From the IMG/VR virus record IMGVR_UViG_3300030117_002517, positions 1 through 28,469 of that record: a stretch of DNA of 28,469 bases; one strand, given 5' to 3'. Below, piece by piece: positions 1 to 8,238 of this stretch. The stretch comes from a virus. How positions within the stretch are numbered: position 1 is the first letter of the stretch; every line of letters starts with the position of its first letter. The position numbers and the translations under genes were made by a program. Below the pieces are notes generated by a model, which was given only the letters and a program-made list of their open reading frames with translations, was not told where the DNA came from and did no database searches.

Positions 1-1335
1 CATGATGAAAGTGGTAAGTGGGAAAGACCTGATAATATATTAAATAACTGGAGAGTTACAAAAACATGTTTGCGATTAGGTAGTAGGATTATAGGTAAGT
101 GTATGATGGGTTCAACCTCCAACGCCCTTGATAAAGGTGGAGATAACTTTAAAAAATTATACAATGCATCCGATGTTACAAAAAGAAACAGAAATGGACA
201 GACAGCGTCTGGACTATATTCTCTTTTTATCCCAATGGAGTGGAACTACGAAGGATTTATTGACGAATTCGGTATTCCAGTATTTAATAGTCCAGACTAT
301 GATGTTGTCGACCCCCAAGGAGAGTTAATAGACGTAGGTGTTATAGATCATTGGCAAAATGAAGCTGATGGTTTAAAAAATGATCAAGACGCACTAAACG
401 AATTTTATAGACAATTCCCAAGAACTACGGAGCATGCGTTTAGAGATGAAACAAAAAATAGTATATTTAACTTAGTAAAAATATACGAACAGATAGATTA
501 CAATGAAGAGATGTCTAGAACATTAGGTATTTCAACAGGTAATTTTCAATGGGTTAATGGAGTGAAAGATTCAATAGTAATATTTTATCCAGATCCAAAA
601 GGTAGATTTAAAATAAGTTGGGTACCGCCAACAAACATACAAAATAAAGTAATAATAAAAAATGGTGTTAAATGGCCTGGCAATGAGCATATGGGTGCTT
701 TTGGTTGTGACTCATATGATATATCAGGGACTGTAGATGGCGTAGGGTCAAAAGGAGCTTTACATGGATTGACTAAATTTAGCATGGAAGATGCTCCGGC
801 TAATCAATTCTTCCTAGAATATCTAGCAAGACCTCAAACTGCTGAAATGTTTTTTGAAGACGTGTTAATGGCATTAGTGTTTTATGGAATGCCAATACTC
901 GCAGAGAATAACAAACCTAGATTACTTTATTATTTAAGAAGAAGAGGTTATAGAGGTTTTAGCATGAATAGACCTGATAAAATTTGGAATAAATTATCAA
1001 CTGCAGAAAAAGAAATAGGTGGTATACCAAACTCAAGCGAAGATATAAAACAAGCCCATGCAGCTGCTATTGAAATGTATATACAAGACCATGTAGGTAT
1101 GAAACAAGATGGAACATTTGGTAGTTGTTATTTTAATGAATTATTAAATGATTGGGCTAAATTTGATATAAATAAAAGAACAAAGCATGATGCGTCAATA
1201 AGTTCTGGTTTGGCTATAATGGCTAATAATAGACATTTATATAGACCAAATGCAAAAATAGAAAAATCTAAATTAAACATAAATATTGCTAAGTATACTA
1301 ATACTGGTAATATATCTAAAATAATCAATAAATAA
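1..1335 (+). CDS. terL: Terminase large subunit (TerL), 5' end missing
   Basis: This is the DNA-packaging motor: an ATPase that drives genome translocation through the portal, plus an RNase H-like nuclease that cuts the concatemer. The frame is open to base 1, so 444 C-terminal residues are seen. An internal TTG at 70 exists but the reading frame clearly continues upstream, so the gene starts left of the window and the Walker A motif is not visible. Numbering from the edge, DE at residues 2-3 is probably the end of Walker B, and GSTSN at 37-41 fits the ATPase coupling motif. The nuclease domain has the expected acidic triad: D237 in FGCDSYD, E302 in AENNKPR, and D397 in KHDASIS. The stop lies 2 bases before the portal start, the usual TerL-portal pairing. 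No small terminase is visible in the window. Family identification is confident; the exact clade is not. Confidence 0.93.
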   Translation, partial: HDESGKWERPDNILNNWRVTKTCLRLGSRIIGKCMMGSTSNALDKGGDNFKKLYNASDVTKRNRNGQTASGLYSLFIPMEWNYEGFIDEFGIPVFNSPDYDVVDPQGELIDVGVIDHWQNEADGLKNDQDALNEFYRQFPRTTEHAFRDETKNSIFNLVKIYEQIDYNEEMSRTLGISTGNFQWVNGVKDSIVIFYPDPKGRFKISWVPPTNIQNKVIIKNGVKWPGNEHMGAFGCDSYDISGTVDGVGSKGALHGLTKFSMEDAPANQFFLEYLARPQTAEMFFEDVLMALVFYGMPILAENNKPRLLYYLRRRGYRGFSMNRPDKIWNKLSTAEKEIGGIPNSSEDIKQAHAAAIEMYIQDHVGMKQDGTFGSCYFNELLNDWAKFDINKRTKHDASISSGLAIMANNRHLYRPNAKIEKSKLNINIAKYTNTGNISKIINK

Positions 1336-1337
1336 AT

Positions 1338-3749
1338 ATGGCAGAGTCTGTTATAAGCAATTATTTTCCATCTCAAGTTGTAAGTGACTTGGAAAAAATA
1401 AGTTATGATTACGGTTTGAAAGTAGCTAAGGCTATTGAGCAAGAGTGGTTTCATAACGATAGAGGTTCTAATAGATATAGAACTAATCATAATGATTTTC
1501 ATAAATTAAGATTGTACGCTAGAGGCGAACAATCAATACAAAAATATAAGGATGAATTATCTATAAACGGTGATTTGTCCTATCTTAATTTAGATTGGAA
1601 GCCAGTGCCTATTATACCTAAGTTTGTAGATATAGTTGTAAATGGTATTGCAGAAAGAACATATGATATAAAGGCTTACTCACAAGATCCTTATGGTGTT
1701 AGTAAAAGAACAGAGTATATGGAGTCTATGTTAAGAGATATGAGATCAAGAGAGTTTAATGACTACGCTCAGGAGAACTTCAACATGAATACTTATGAAA
1801 ATGCTAAAGAACTTTTGCCTGATACAGAAGAAGAATTAAAACTTCACATGCAATTAAATTACAAGCAAGCTGTAGAATTAGCTGAAGAACAAGCTATTAA
1901 CATAATAATGGAAGGTAATAAGTATGAGTTAATTAAAAAACGTTTCTATTATGATCTCACGGTTTTAGGTATTGGAGCTGTAAAAACAGAGTTTAATACT
2001 TCTGAAGGAACAACTATAAAATATGTAGACCCAATAGATTTAGTTTATTCTTATACAGAATCTCCATATTTTGATGATATATACTATGTTGGTGAAGTTA
2101 AAAGTGTTCCAATAAATGAATTAGTAAAACAATTTCCACATTTAACACATGATGAATTACAAGATGTAGTTAAAAACAAAGGTTTTCACCAAACAAATTA
2201 CAATAGAAGTAGTGCTAATTTAAGGCAAGAAGATGGTAATAAAGTTCAAGTTTTATATTTTAATTATAAAACATATATGAATGAAGTTTATAAAGTAAAA
2301 GAAACTGGTACTGGTGCTGAAAAAATATTAGCAAAAGATGATACATTTAATCCACCAGAAAGTTCTGAAAATTTTGGTAAACTACATAGATCAGTAGAAT
2401 GTTTATATGAAGGTGCTATGGTGTTAGGTACTGATAAGCTGCTTAAGTGGGAAATGGCTAAAAATATGATGAGGCCAAAAAGTGATTTTACTAAAGTAAA
2501 AATGAATTACGCTATTGTAGCTCCACGTATGTATAAAGGTAAAATAGAATCACTAGTAAAGCGTATTACTGGTTTTGCTGATATGATACAATTAACTCAT
2601 TTAAAGTTACAGCAAGTATTATCAAGAATGGTTCCTGATGGTGTTTATTTAGACGCTGATGGTTTAGCTGAAATAGATTTAGGTAATGGTACTAATTATA
2701 ATCCGCAAGAAGCTTTAAACATGTTCTTCCAAACAGGTTCGGTAATTGGTAGATCAATGACGGTTGATGGTGATATAAATCCTGGTAAAGTGCCAATACA
2801 AGAAATAACTAGTGGGAGTGGTGGTAATAAAATGCAAGCTTTAATTGGTAATTATAATTACTATTTACAAATGATTAGAGACACAACCGGATTAAATGAA
2901 GCTAGAGATGGTAGTATGCCAGATAAAAACGCCTTAGTTGGAGTACAAAAATTAGCAGCAGCTAATTCTAATACAGCAACAAGACATATATTACAAGGAG
3001 GTTTATATTTAACATCTGAAATGGCACAATGTTTATCACTTAGAATATCAGATATATTAGAATATTCACCAACAGCTGATGCTTTTATACAACAAATAGG
3101 AGCCCATAATGTTGCAACGTTAGAAGAAATGAAAGAGTTACATTTGTATGATTTTGGTATATTTATAGAGTTAATGCCAGATGAAGAAGAAAAGCAAATG
3201 CTTGAGAATAATATACAAATGGCATTACAACAAAAGTTAATAGAATTAACTGATGCTATTGATCTTAGAGAAATTAAAAACGTAAAACTAGCTAATCAGC
3301 TATTAAAAATACGTAGAGAGAAGAAAATAGAAAAAGATCAACAATTACAAGAAAGAAATATGCAGATGCAGTCTCAAACAAATCAACAGGCTGCTCAAGC
3401 AAAATCACAAGCTGAAATAGAGGCTTCACAACAAAAGACACAAAGTGAAATACAATTAGAACAAGCAAAATCAGAGTTAAAGATATTGCAACTTCAACAA
3501 GAAATGGAATTAAAAAAGCAATTAATGGAGCAAGAATTCCAATATAACTTGCAATTACGTGAATTAGACGTAGATGCACAGAAAGGAAGAGAAGATGAAA
3601 GAGAAAATCGTAAAGATCAAAGAACAAGAATACAAGCTACACAACAAAGTGAACTTATAGATCAAAGAAAAAGTGAAAAACCACCTAAAAACTTTGAGTC
3701 TGTAGGTAATGATAGTATTGGAGGTGCTTTGAACTTAAGCGATATGTAA
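1338..3749 (+). CDS. Portal protein
   Basis: Likely portal (803 aa), the dodecameric ring at one capsid vertex through which DNA is packaged and ejected. Support is its position directly after TerL and two genes before the capsid protein, its length (podovirus and crAss-like portals are about 700-800 aa), and a middle region of the portal type (YYDLTVLGIG... VDPIDLVYS, residues about 205-240). From about residue 625 to 780 the protein becomes one long Gln/Lys/Glu-rich, Pro-free stretch that should form an extended helix or coiled coil, reminiscent of the C-terminal barrel of P22-like portals. The last 20 residues contain a short motif (F786-I794) resembled by one in the scaffold-like protein encoded next. 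The start ATG follows an A/T leader with no Shine-Dalgarno site. Assignment rests on synteny and recognisable sequence style, not on a search. Confidence 0.85.
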   Translation: MAESVISNYFPSQVVSDLEKISYDYGLKVAKAIEQEWFHNDRGSNRYRTNHNDFHKLRLYARGEQSIQKYKDELSINGDLSYLNLDWKPVPIIPKFVDIVVNGIAERTYDIKAYSQDPYGVSKRTEYMESMLRDMRSREFNDYAQENFNMNTYENAKELLPDTEEELKLHMQLNYKQAVELAEEQAINIIMEGNKYELIKKRFYYDLTVLGIGAVKTEFNTSEGTTIKYVDPIDLVYSYTESPYFDDIYYVGEVKSVPINELVKQFPHLTHDELQDVVKNKGFHQTNYNRSSANLRQEDGNKVQVLYFNYKTYMNEVYKVKETGTGAEKILAKDDTFNPPESSENFGKLHRSVECLYEGAMVLGTDKLLKWEMAKNMMRPKSDFTKVKMNYAIVAPRMYKGKIESLVKRITGFADMIQLTHLKLQQVLSRMVPDGVYLDADGLAEIDLGNGTNYNPQEALNMFFQTGSVIGRSMTVDGDINPGKVPIQEITSGSGGNKMQALIGNYNYYLQMIRDTTGLNEARDGSMPDKNALVGVQKLAAANSNTATRHILQGGLYLTSEMAQCLSLRISDILEYSPTADAFIQQIGAHNVATLEEMKELHLYDFGIFIELMPDEEEKQMLENNIQMALQQKLIELTDAIDLREIKNVKLANQLLKIRREKKIEKDQQLQERNMQMQSQTNQQAAQAKSQAEIEASQQKTQSEIQLEQAKSELKILQLQQEMELKKQLMEQEFQYNLQLRELDVDAQKGREDERENRKDQRTRIQATQQSELIDQRKSEKPPKNFESVGNDSIGGALNLSDM

Positions 3750-3775
3750 TTAACTAATTATTATTATATTATATT

Positions 3776-5002
3776 ATGGAAGAAAAATTAGAAGAAGTAG
3801 TTGAAGAAACTACACAAGGGCAGGTTGAACAAACTCCTGTAGAGGAAAATCCTCAAATAGATGAATCAAAATTTGAAAGCGCTGGAGATGACAGTGTTAT
3901 TAAAATAGATTTAAACAAACCAATAACACCAAAAGAAGAAGAAAAAAATGAAACCAAAGAAGAAGTTAAAGAAGATAACGCTGACGACAGCGGAGTGGTT
4001 GAGCTCGTTGAAGATGCCAACACCACAGAAAAACAAGAAGAAGTACAACCGGAAACAGAAGCACAAGAAGAACAACCAACTTTAGAAGAAATAACAGAAG
4101 AAGAAGTAAAAGAAGAAACTAAAGACCTGGCAGAAGAATTACTTGATGCTACTGCAGAAAAACAAGAACAAGGGACGCCTTTACCAGAAAATTTACAAAA
4201 AGTTATAGATTTTATGGAAGAGACTGGTGGTACTTTAGAAGATTATGTTCGTCTTAACCAAGATTATTCTAGTTATGATGATATGACAGTATTAAGAGAA
4301 TACTATAAACAAACAAAATCTCACTTAACAGATGATGAAATTAGTTTTCTTATAGAAGACTCATTTTCATACGATGAAGATGAAGATGAAGATAGAGAGA
4401 TTAAAAAGAAAAAAATAGCGTTAAAAGAGCAAGTTGCCAACGCTAGAACCCATTTGGACGGGCAAAAGTCCAAGTACTATGAAGAAATCAAAGCTGGTTC
4501 AAGGTTAACACCAGAACAACAAAAAGCTGTAAATTTCTTTAATAGATACAATAAAGAGTCGGAAGAAAATAAAAAAATAGCGGACAAACAAACTAATACT
4601 TTTAAATTAAAAACTCAACAAGTTTTTAACGATAAATTCAAAGGTTTTGAATATAACGTCGGAGATAAAAAATATAGGTTTAACGTGAAGAATGCTGACG
4701 AGGTTAAGACAACTCAAAGCGACATTAATAATTTTGTCAAAAAGTTTTTGAATGAAAATAATGAAATGTCAGACGCCAAAGGTTATCATAAATCTTTATT
4801 TACAGCCATGAATCCCGACGCTATTGCTAAGCATTTTTACGATCAAGGTAAAGCTGATGCTATGAAAGAAAGTGTTGCTAAGGCCAAAAACGTAAGTATG
4901 AATCCAAGGCAGTCATTTTCAAATGATAACACAAGTGGTCCTAAAGTTAGAGTGCTTAACGATGATTCTCCTACTTTTAAGTTTAAAATTAAAAATAAAT
5001 AA
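3776..5002 (+). CDS. Acidic scaffold-like head assembly protein
   Basis: Predicted internal scaffold (408 aa) that guides capsid-protein assembly and is then removed. It lies between portal and major capsid genes, where scaffolds normally sit. Residues 1-135 are extremely Glu-rich and low in complexity, probably disordered. An acidic DEDEDED patch follows near residue 200 and is encoded by a GATGAA triplet repeat. The middle is charged and helical. The last part (NPDAIAKHFYDQGKADA near 348-364) looks conserved, and the protein ends in a basic tail, FKFKIKNK, that could bind capsid subunits as basic scaffold C-termini do. FESAGDDSV at 33-41 resembles FESVGNDSI in the portal C-terminus. No separate HK97-type prohead protease is visible in this cluster, and I see no protease motif here. 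It could instead be a head-decoration or minor capsid protein. Confidence 0.65.
   Translation: MEEKLEEVVEETTQGQVEQTPVEENPQIDESKFESAGDDSVIKIDLNKPITPKEEEKNETKEEVKEDNADDSGVVELVEDANTTEKQEEVQPETEAQEEQPTLEEITEEEVKEETKDLAEELLDATAEKQEQGTPLPENLQKVIDFMEETGGTLEDYVRLNQDYSSYDDMTVLREYYKQTKSHLTDDEISFLIEDSFSYDEDEDEDREIKKKKIALKEQVANARTHLDGQKSKYYEEIKAGSRLTPEQQKAVNFFNRYNKESEENKKIADKQTNTFKLKTQQVFNDKFKGFEYNVGDKKYRFNVKNADEVKTTQSDINNFVKKFLNENNEMSDAKGYHKSLFTAMNPDAIAKHFYDQGKADAMKESVAKAKNVSMNPRQSFSNDNTSGPKVRVLNDDSPTFKFKIKNK
4373..4393 (+). repeat. GATGAA microsatellite coding for an Asp-Glu run
   Basis: Three perfect GATGAA units (4373-4390) are followed by a partial GAT inside the scaffold-like gene. They encode the alternating DEDEDED patch. 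The unit is two codons, so gain or loss of a copy keeps the frame. It is a short, simple repeat with no sign of mobility. Confidence 0.8.
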
Positions 5003-5023
5003 CAAATTTAAAATTACAAAATT

Positions 5024-6523
5024 ATGGCAATTACTGCAGGAAGTAGTTTGAATAAAGTCCCAAGCGCACAGCAACAGGCTTTAGCTTCAAATTACATAGA
5101 TTTCACAGACGGTTCTACCGGCTGGGAACAACAATACCTGCCTGACTTAATGGCTAAAGAAGCTGAAGTTTTTGGAAACAGAACTGTTTCAGGTTTCTTA
5201 GCTCAAGTTGGAGCAGAAGAGGCTAGTGCATCCGATCAGGTTGTATGGTCTGAACAAGGAAGATTACATTTATCTTACGTTGGTACGGTAGATGCTGATG
5301 GTGATACTAACGGTACATTTACAGTTACTCATGATATTGATGGATCTGCTGATGGTGAAAATGGTTTCGCTGTTGCAAACCACGGTATTAGAGTTAACGA
5401 TGTAGTATTAATCGCTCAAGCTGGACTTATAGTTAAAGCACTAGTTGTTGAAACTCCAGCTACAGCTGTTGTTACAGTTGAGCCTTATGCTACAGCTGCT
5501 TTATCAACTTTATCTGATGGTACAGCAACTTTATTAGTTGTAGGTTCTCATTATGGAAAAGGACAGTCTTACAGTGATATTACTGGAACTGCTGCTTCTA
5601 CTAAGAGAACTTCACTACAGCCTACATTTAAGTCGTATGGTAACCAAATGCAAATAATGAAAGATTATTATGCTGTATCTGGTTCTGACGCTTCTCAAGT
5701 AGGTTGGGTTGAAGTTACTGGTGAAGAAGGTCAAAATGGTTACCTATGGTACTTAAAAGCTGAAGGTGATACTAGAGCTCGTTTTGCTGATTACTGCGAA
5801 ATGACTATGTTAGAAGCTGAAAAATCAGCTGCTGCATCTATTATTGGTTTTGCTGATGGTCAAATTAGAGGTTCTGCTGATGCAGGTTCTGCTGGTGTTG
5901 GTACACAAGGTTTATTTGATGCTATCGAATCAAGAGGTAACACAACTTCTGGTGTAACTGGTGTTAACGCTGCTACTGATTTAGCTGAGTTTGATGCTAT
6001 TTTAGCTGAATTTGATAACCAAGGTGCTATTGAAGAAAACATGATGTTTGTTAACAGATCTACTAGCTTAGCTATTGATGATATGTTAGCTTCAATGAAT
6101 TCTTACGGGGCTGGTGGTACTTCTTACGGAGTATTTAACAACTCTGAAGATATGGCACTTAATTTAGGTTTCTCTGGTTTCAGAAGAGGTTCTTATGACT
6201 TCTATAAATCTGACTGGAAATATCTAAATGACAAAGCTACAAGAGGATCAATTAACAGTAGAGGTACTACAGCTGCTATTAGAGGAGCTATTATACCTGC
6301 TGGTGTATCTTCTGTATATGACCAACAATTAGGAAAGAATATGAAACGACCTTTCTTACATGTTAGATATAGAGCTTCAAATACAGAGTCAAGACGATTC
6401 AAAACTTGGGTTACTGGTTCTGTAGGTGCTGTAACATCTGCTTTAGATGCAATGGAAGTACATATGTTATCTGAAAGATGTTTAGTTACTCAAGGTGCTA
6501 ACAACTTTATGTTAATGAAGTAA
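5024..6523 (+). CDS. Major capsid protein
   Basis: Predicted shell subunit (499 aa), probably HK97-fold. It follows the scaffold-like gene, has a typical length, and is itself followed by a strong terminator, as very highly expressed capsid genes often are. Residues 31-85 (GWEQQYLPDLMAKEAEVFGN, then DQVVWSEQGRLH) and the C-terminus (YRASNTESRRFKTWVTGSVGAV, then LSERCLVTQGANNF) match the style of capsid proteins of marine/Bacteroidota phages as I remember them. Residues about 86-180 look like a beta-rich insertion (Gly, Asp, Thr and Val-rich, NGFAVANHGIRVNDVVLI), plausibly an exposed surface domain. Codon use is strongly biased to GCT, GGT and TTA, and by eye differs from the A-richer neighbours, consistent with selection for high expression. 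No N-terminal processing site can be identified. The start follows an A-rich leader without Shine-Dalgarno. Confidence 0.87.
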   Translation: MAITAGSSLNKVPSAQQQALASNYIDFTDGSTGWEQQYLPDLMAKEAEVFGNRTVSGFLAQVGAEEASASDQVVWSEQGRLHLSYVGTVDADGDTNGTFTVTHDIDGSADGENGFAVANHGIRVNDVVLIAQAGLIVKALVVETPATAVVTVEPYATAALSTLSDGTATLLVVGSHYGKGQSYSDITGTAASTKRTSLQPTFKSYGNQMQIMKDYYAVSGSDASQVGWVEVTGEEGQNGYLWYLKAEGDTRARFADYCEMTMLEAEKSAAASIIGFADGQIRGSADAGSAGVGTQGLFDAIESRGNTTSGVTGVNAATDLAEFDAILAEFDNQGAIEENMMFVNRSTSLAIDDMLASMNSYGAGGTSYGVFNNSEDMALNLGFSGFRRGSYDFYKSDWKYLNDKATRGSINSRGTTAAIRGAIIPAGVSSVYDQQLGKNMKRPFLHVRYRASNTESRRFKTWVTGSVGAVTSALDAMEVHMLSERCLVTQGANNFMLMK

Positions 6524-6533
6524 AACACTATTT

Positions 6534-6590
6534 TAAAAGGGAGGACGGCATACATGCAAACGTTCTCCGTCTTCCCTTTTATTTTTTATT
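6534..6590 (+). terminator. Intrinsic terminator after the capsid gene
   Basis: A 14-bp stem pairs AAAAGGGAGGACGG (6535-6548) with CCGTCTTCCCTTTT (6567-6580). The only imperfection is one G-U pair (43/72). An 18-base loop separates the arms, and the 3' arm runs into a T-rich tail, TTTTATTTTTTATT. The A-tract before and T-tract after the stem are the classic rho-independent pattern and could also work on the other strand. It begins 11 bases past the capsid stop. It would set a high ratio of capsid mRNA over the downstream neck and tail genes unless read-through or a downstream promoter supplies them. I found no convincing promoter in the 21 bases left before the next gene. Confidence 0.85.
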
Positions 6591-6611
6591 AATTTTATTA
6601 TATATTATATT

Positions 6612-7448
6612 ATGGCAAAAAAACAAAAAACAGAAGTGGAATCAACTCCACAGGTTGTAGAACAACCAAAAGTTGAAAAATCGGTTGTAGAAACTCCAAA
6701 ACCAAAAATGGTTGATCCTATAAAAGAAAAATGGGAGATTAAAGATAGAATGTATAGATTAACAGGTAGTAAAAAACCTTTGTCAAGAATGGTTAGATCT
6801 GCTAATATATACTGGTTTGACGAAGAAGCTGGCTACGAAAGAGAACTAAAATATTGTGAAAACCAAAGAACTGTATTCGTTGATGAAATGAAAGGAGATC
6901 AAAGATTGGCTCATATTATTTTTAGAAATGGCATGCTAGTTGTTGAAAAAGAAAAAACAGTTTTACAAAAACTATTATCTTTATATCATCCAGAAAGAAA
7001 TGTTACTTTTTATGAAGAAAAACCAGCCGCAAGAGCAGCTAATGAGGTAGAAGTTATCGAGTTAGAAATAGAAGCATTAAATACTGCTAGAAATTTAGAT
7101 ATTGATATGGCTGAAGCAGTTATGCGAGTGGAAATAGGTTCTAAAGTTTCAAAGATGAGTTCTAAAGAACTTAGAAGAGATTTATTAGTTTATGCTAAGA
7201 AAAATCCAGGCTTATTCTTAGAGTTAGCAAATGATGACAATGTTATGCTTAGAAACTTTGGTATTAGAGCAACTGAATTAGGGATATTAAAATTATCTTC
7301 TGATCAAAGAACATTTAGCTGGGGTTCTAATGATAGAAAACTAATGAATGTTCCATTTGATGAACATCCATATTCAGCTTTAGCCGCTTGGTTTAAAACT
7401 GATGAAGGTATGGAGATTTACTCAAATATTGAAAAAAGATTAAAATAA
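6612..7448 (+). CDS. Unknown head/neck-region protein (278 aa)
   Basis: I do not recognise a named family. Residues 1-35 are a Lys/Glu/Pro/Val-rich, probably disordered leader. The remainder is a compact alpha/beta mix, with an aromatic patch ANIYWFDEEAGYERE near 64-78 and a well-ordered C-terminal half (NPGLFLELANDDNVMLRNFGIRA, then SDQRTFSWGSNDRKLMNVPFDEHPYSALA). This half has the feel of a conserved domain: many Trp, Pro and Asn at fixed-looking positions. No signal peptide, membrane segment or catalytic motif is visible. Lying between capsid and neck genes, it is probably a virion or assembly protein, for example a head-completion or capsid-associated factor, but that is from position only. 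The start is the ATG after the terminator, with the A/T-rich leader seen throughout. Confidence 0.8.
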   Translation: MAKKQKTEVESTPQVVEQPKVEKSVVETPKPKMVDPIKEKWEIKDRMYRLTGSKKPLSRMVRSANIYWFDEEAGYERELKYCENQRTVFVDEMKGDQRLAHIIFRNGMLVVEKEKTVLQKLLSLYHPERNVTFYEEKPAARAANEVEVIELEIEALNTARNLDIDMAEAVMRVEIGSKVSKMSSKELRRDLLVYAKKNPGLFLELANDDNVMLRNFGIRATELGILKLSSDQRTFSWGSNDRKLMNVPFDEHPYSALAAWFKTDEGMEIYSNIEKRLK

Positions 7449-7453
7449 TCAAA

Positions 7454-7494
7454 TTGTAGGAGCGATCGCCCTACGGGGCGATTGCAAACTACAA
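7454..7494 (+). promoter_or_regulatory. GC-rich hairpin with UACG tetraloop
   Basis: An inner 10-bp stem pairs 7462-7471 with 7476-7485 (one G-U pair) and closes on the loop TACG with a C-G closing pair. That is the cUNCGg class of unusually stable RNA tetraloops. An outer 6-bp stem, TTGTAG (7454-7459) with CTACAA (7489-7494), is separated by a small 2/3-base internal loop. There is no T-run after it, so it is not a standard intrinsic terminator. It ends 14 bases before the next ATG, leaving an unpaired A-rich leader. A role in mRNA processing, 3'-end protection or setting relative expression of the genes on either side is inference. Confidence 0.75.
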
Positions 7495-7508
7495 ATTAAA
7501 AACAAATT

Positions 7509-8234
7509 ATGGCAGTAAACGTAGACACAGTATATCAAAGAGTATTAGCATTGGCTAATAAAGAACAAAGAGGTTATATAACGCCGCAAGAGTTTAATTT
7601 ACTAGCTAATCATGCTCAGATGGATATATTTGAGCAATATTTCTATGATTTAAATCAATATGATAGAGGTCAAGAGAACGATCTTGAATACTCAGGAATG
7701 ATAAATATTTTAGAGGAAAAAATATCAAAATTTGAAAAATTTAAAGTAGCTATGTCAGCTATGAGTGGTAATCAAGCTACATTACCAACAGATGTATATA
7801 GACTAGGGACAGTATTTTACGGTGCGTCTAGTTATGATGTTGAAGTTGAAAAAGTTGGCAAAAAAGAATTAGAATATATGTTAAGAACTTCCTTAGCAGC
7901 TCCAGTAGACGCAAGACCTGTTTATGTAAGAAAAACAGATACATTATTAAAAATATTTCCAGCGTCACCATCCACTTCTTATTCCACGTCAAATATAACC
8001 TGTAATTACATAGCTAAACCAGCTACTGTAAAATGGACTTATAATATTGTTGCTGGTAATGCTTTGTATAATTCATCTGCTTCTGACGCTCAAAACTTTG
8101 AATTACATCAGTCAGAAGAAACTGAATTAGTATATAAAATATTAGAATTAGCTGGTATAACTTTAAATAAACCAGGTTTAGTTCAATTAGCTGGGGCAAA
8201 AGACGCTCAAAAACAACAACTTGAAAAACAATAA
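7509..8234 (+). CDS. Neck adaptor / ring-like protein 1
   Basis: Probable head-to-tail connector protein (241 aa) that would stack under the portal. The start (VDTVYQRVLALANKEQRGYI, then TPQEFNLLANHAQMDIFEQY) is helical and matches what I remember of short adaptor proteins from Bacteroidota and crAss-like phages. The central part (residues about 95-180) is beta-rich with Ser/Thr/Tyr and ends in a helical, Gln/Lys-rich tail. Its length and place, after the head genes and before a similar-sized adaptor and a giant tail protein, fit a ring or gatekeeper role. No enzymatic motif is seen. The start ATG is preceded by a long unstructured A-rich leader downstream of the UACG hairpin. The function is inferred from position and style, not shown. 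Confidence 0.65.
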   Translation: MAVNVDTVYQRVLALANKEQRGYITPQEFNLLANHAQMDIFEQYFYDLNQYDRGQENDLEYSGMINILEEKISKFEKFKVAMSAMSGNQATLPTDVYRLGTVFYGASSYDVEVEKVGKKELEYMLRTSLAAPVDARPVYVRKTDTLLKIFPASPSTSYSTSNITCNYIAKPATVKWTYNIVAGNALYNSSASDAQNFELHQSEETELVYKILELAGITLNKPGLVQLAGAKDAQKQQLEKQ

Positions 8235-8238
8235 ATAA

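Noticed and set aside
1128-1502. Minus-strand open frame across the TerL-portal junction, and similar minus-strand frames elsewhere
   Set aside because: They lie opposite well-supported genes, are Leu/Ile/Phe/Ser strings typical of antisense reading of A/T-rich genes, and cross gene boundaries without leaders.
5003-5023. Short A/T spacers between genes as promoters
   Set aside because: At 20-40 bases with no recognisable -33/-7 elements, they look like translation leaders only.
7462-7469. GCGATCGC octamer identical to the cyanobacterial HIP1 palindrome
   Set aside because: It occurs inside the hairpin stem and I noticed no other copy; start-site leaders and the protein style point to Bacteroidota rather than cyanobacteria.
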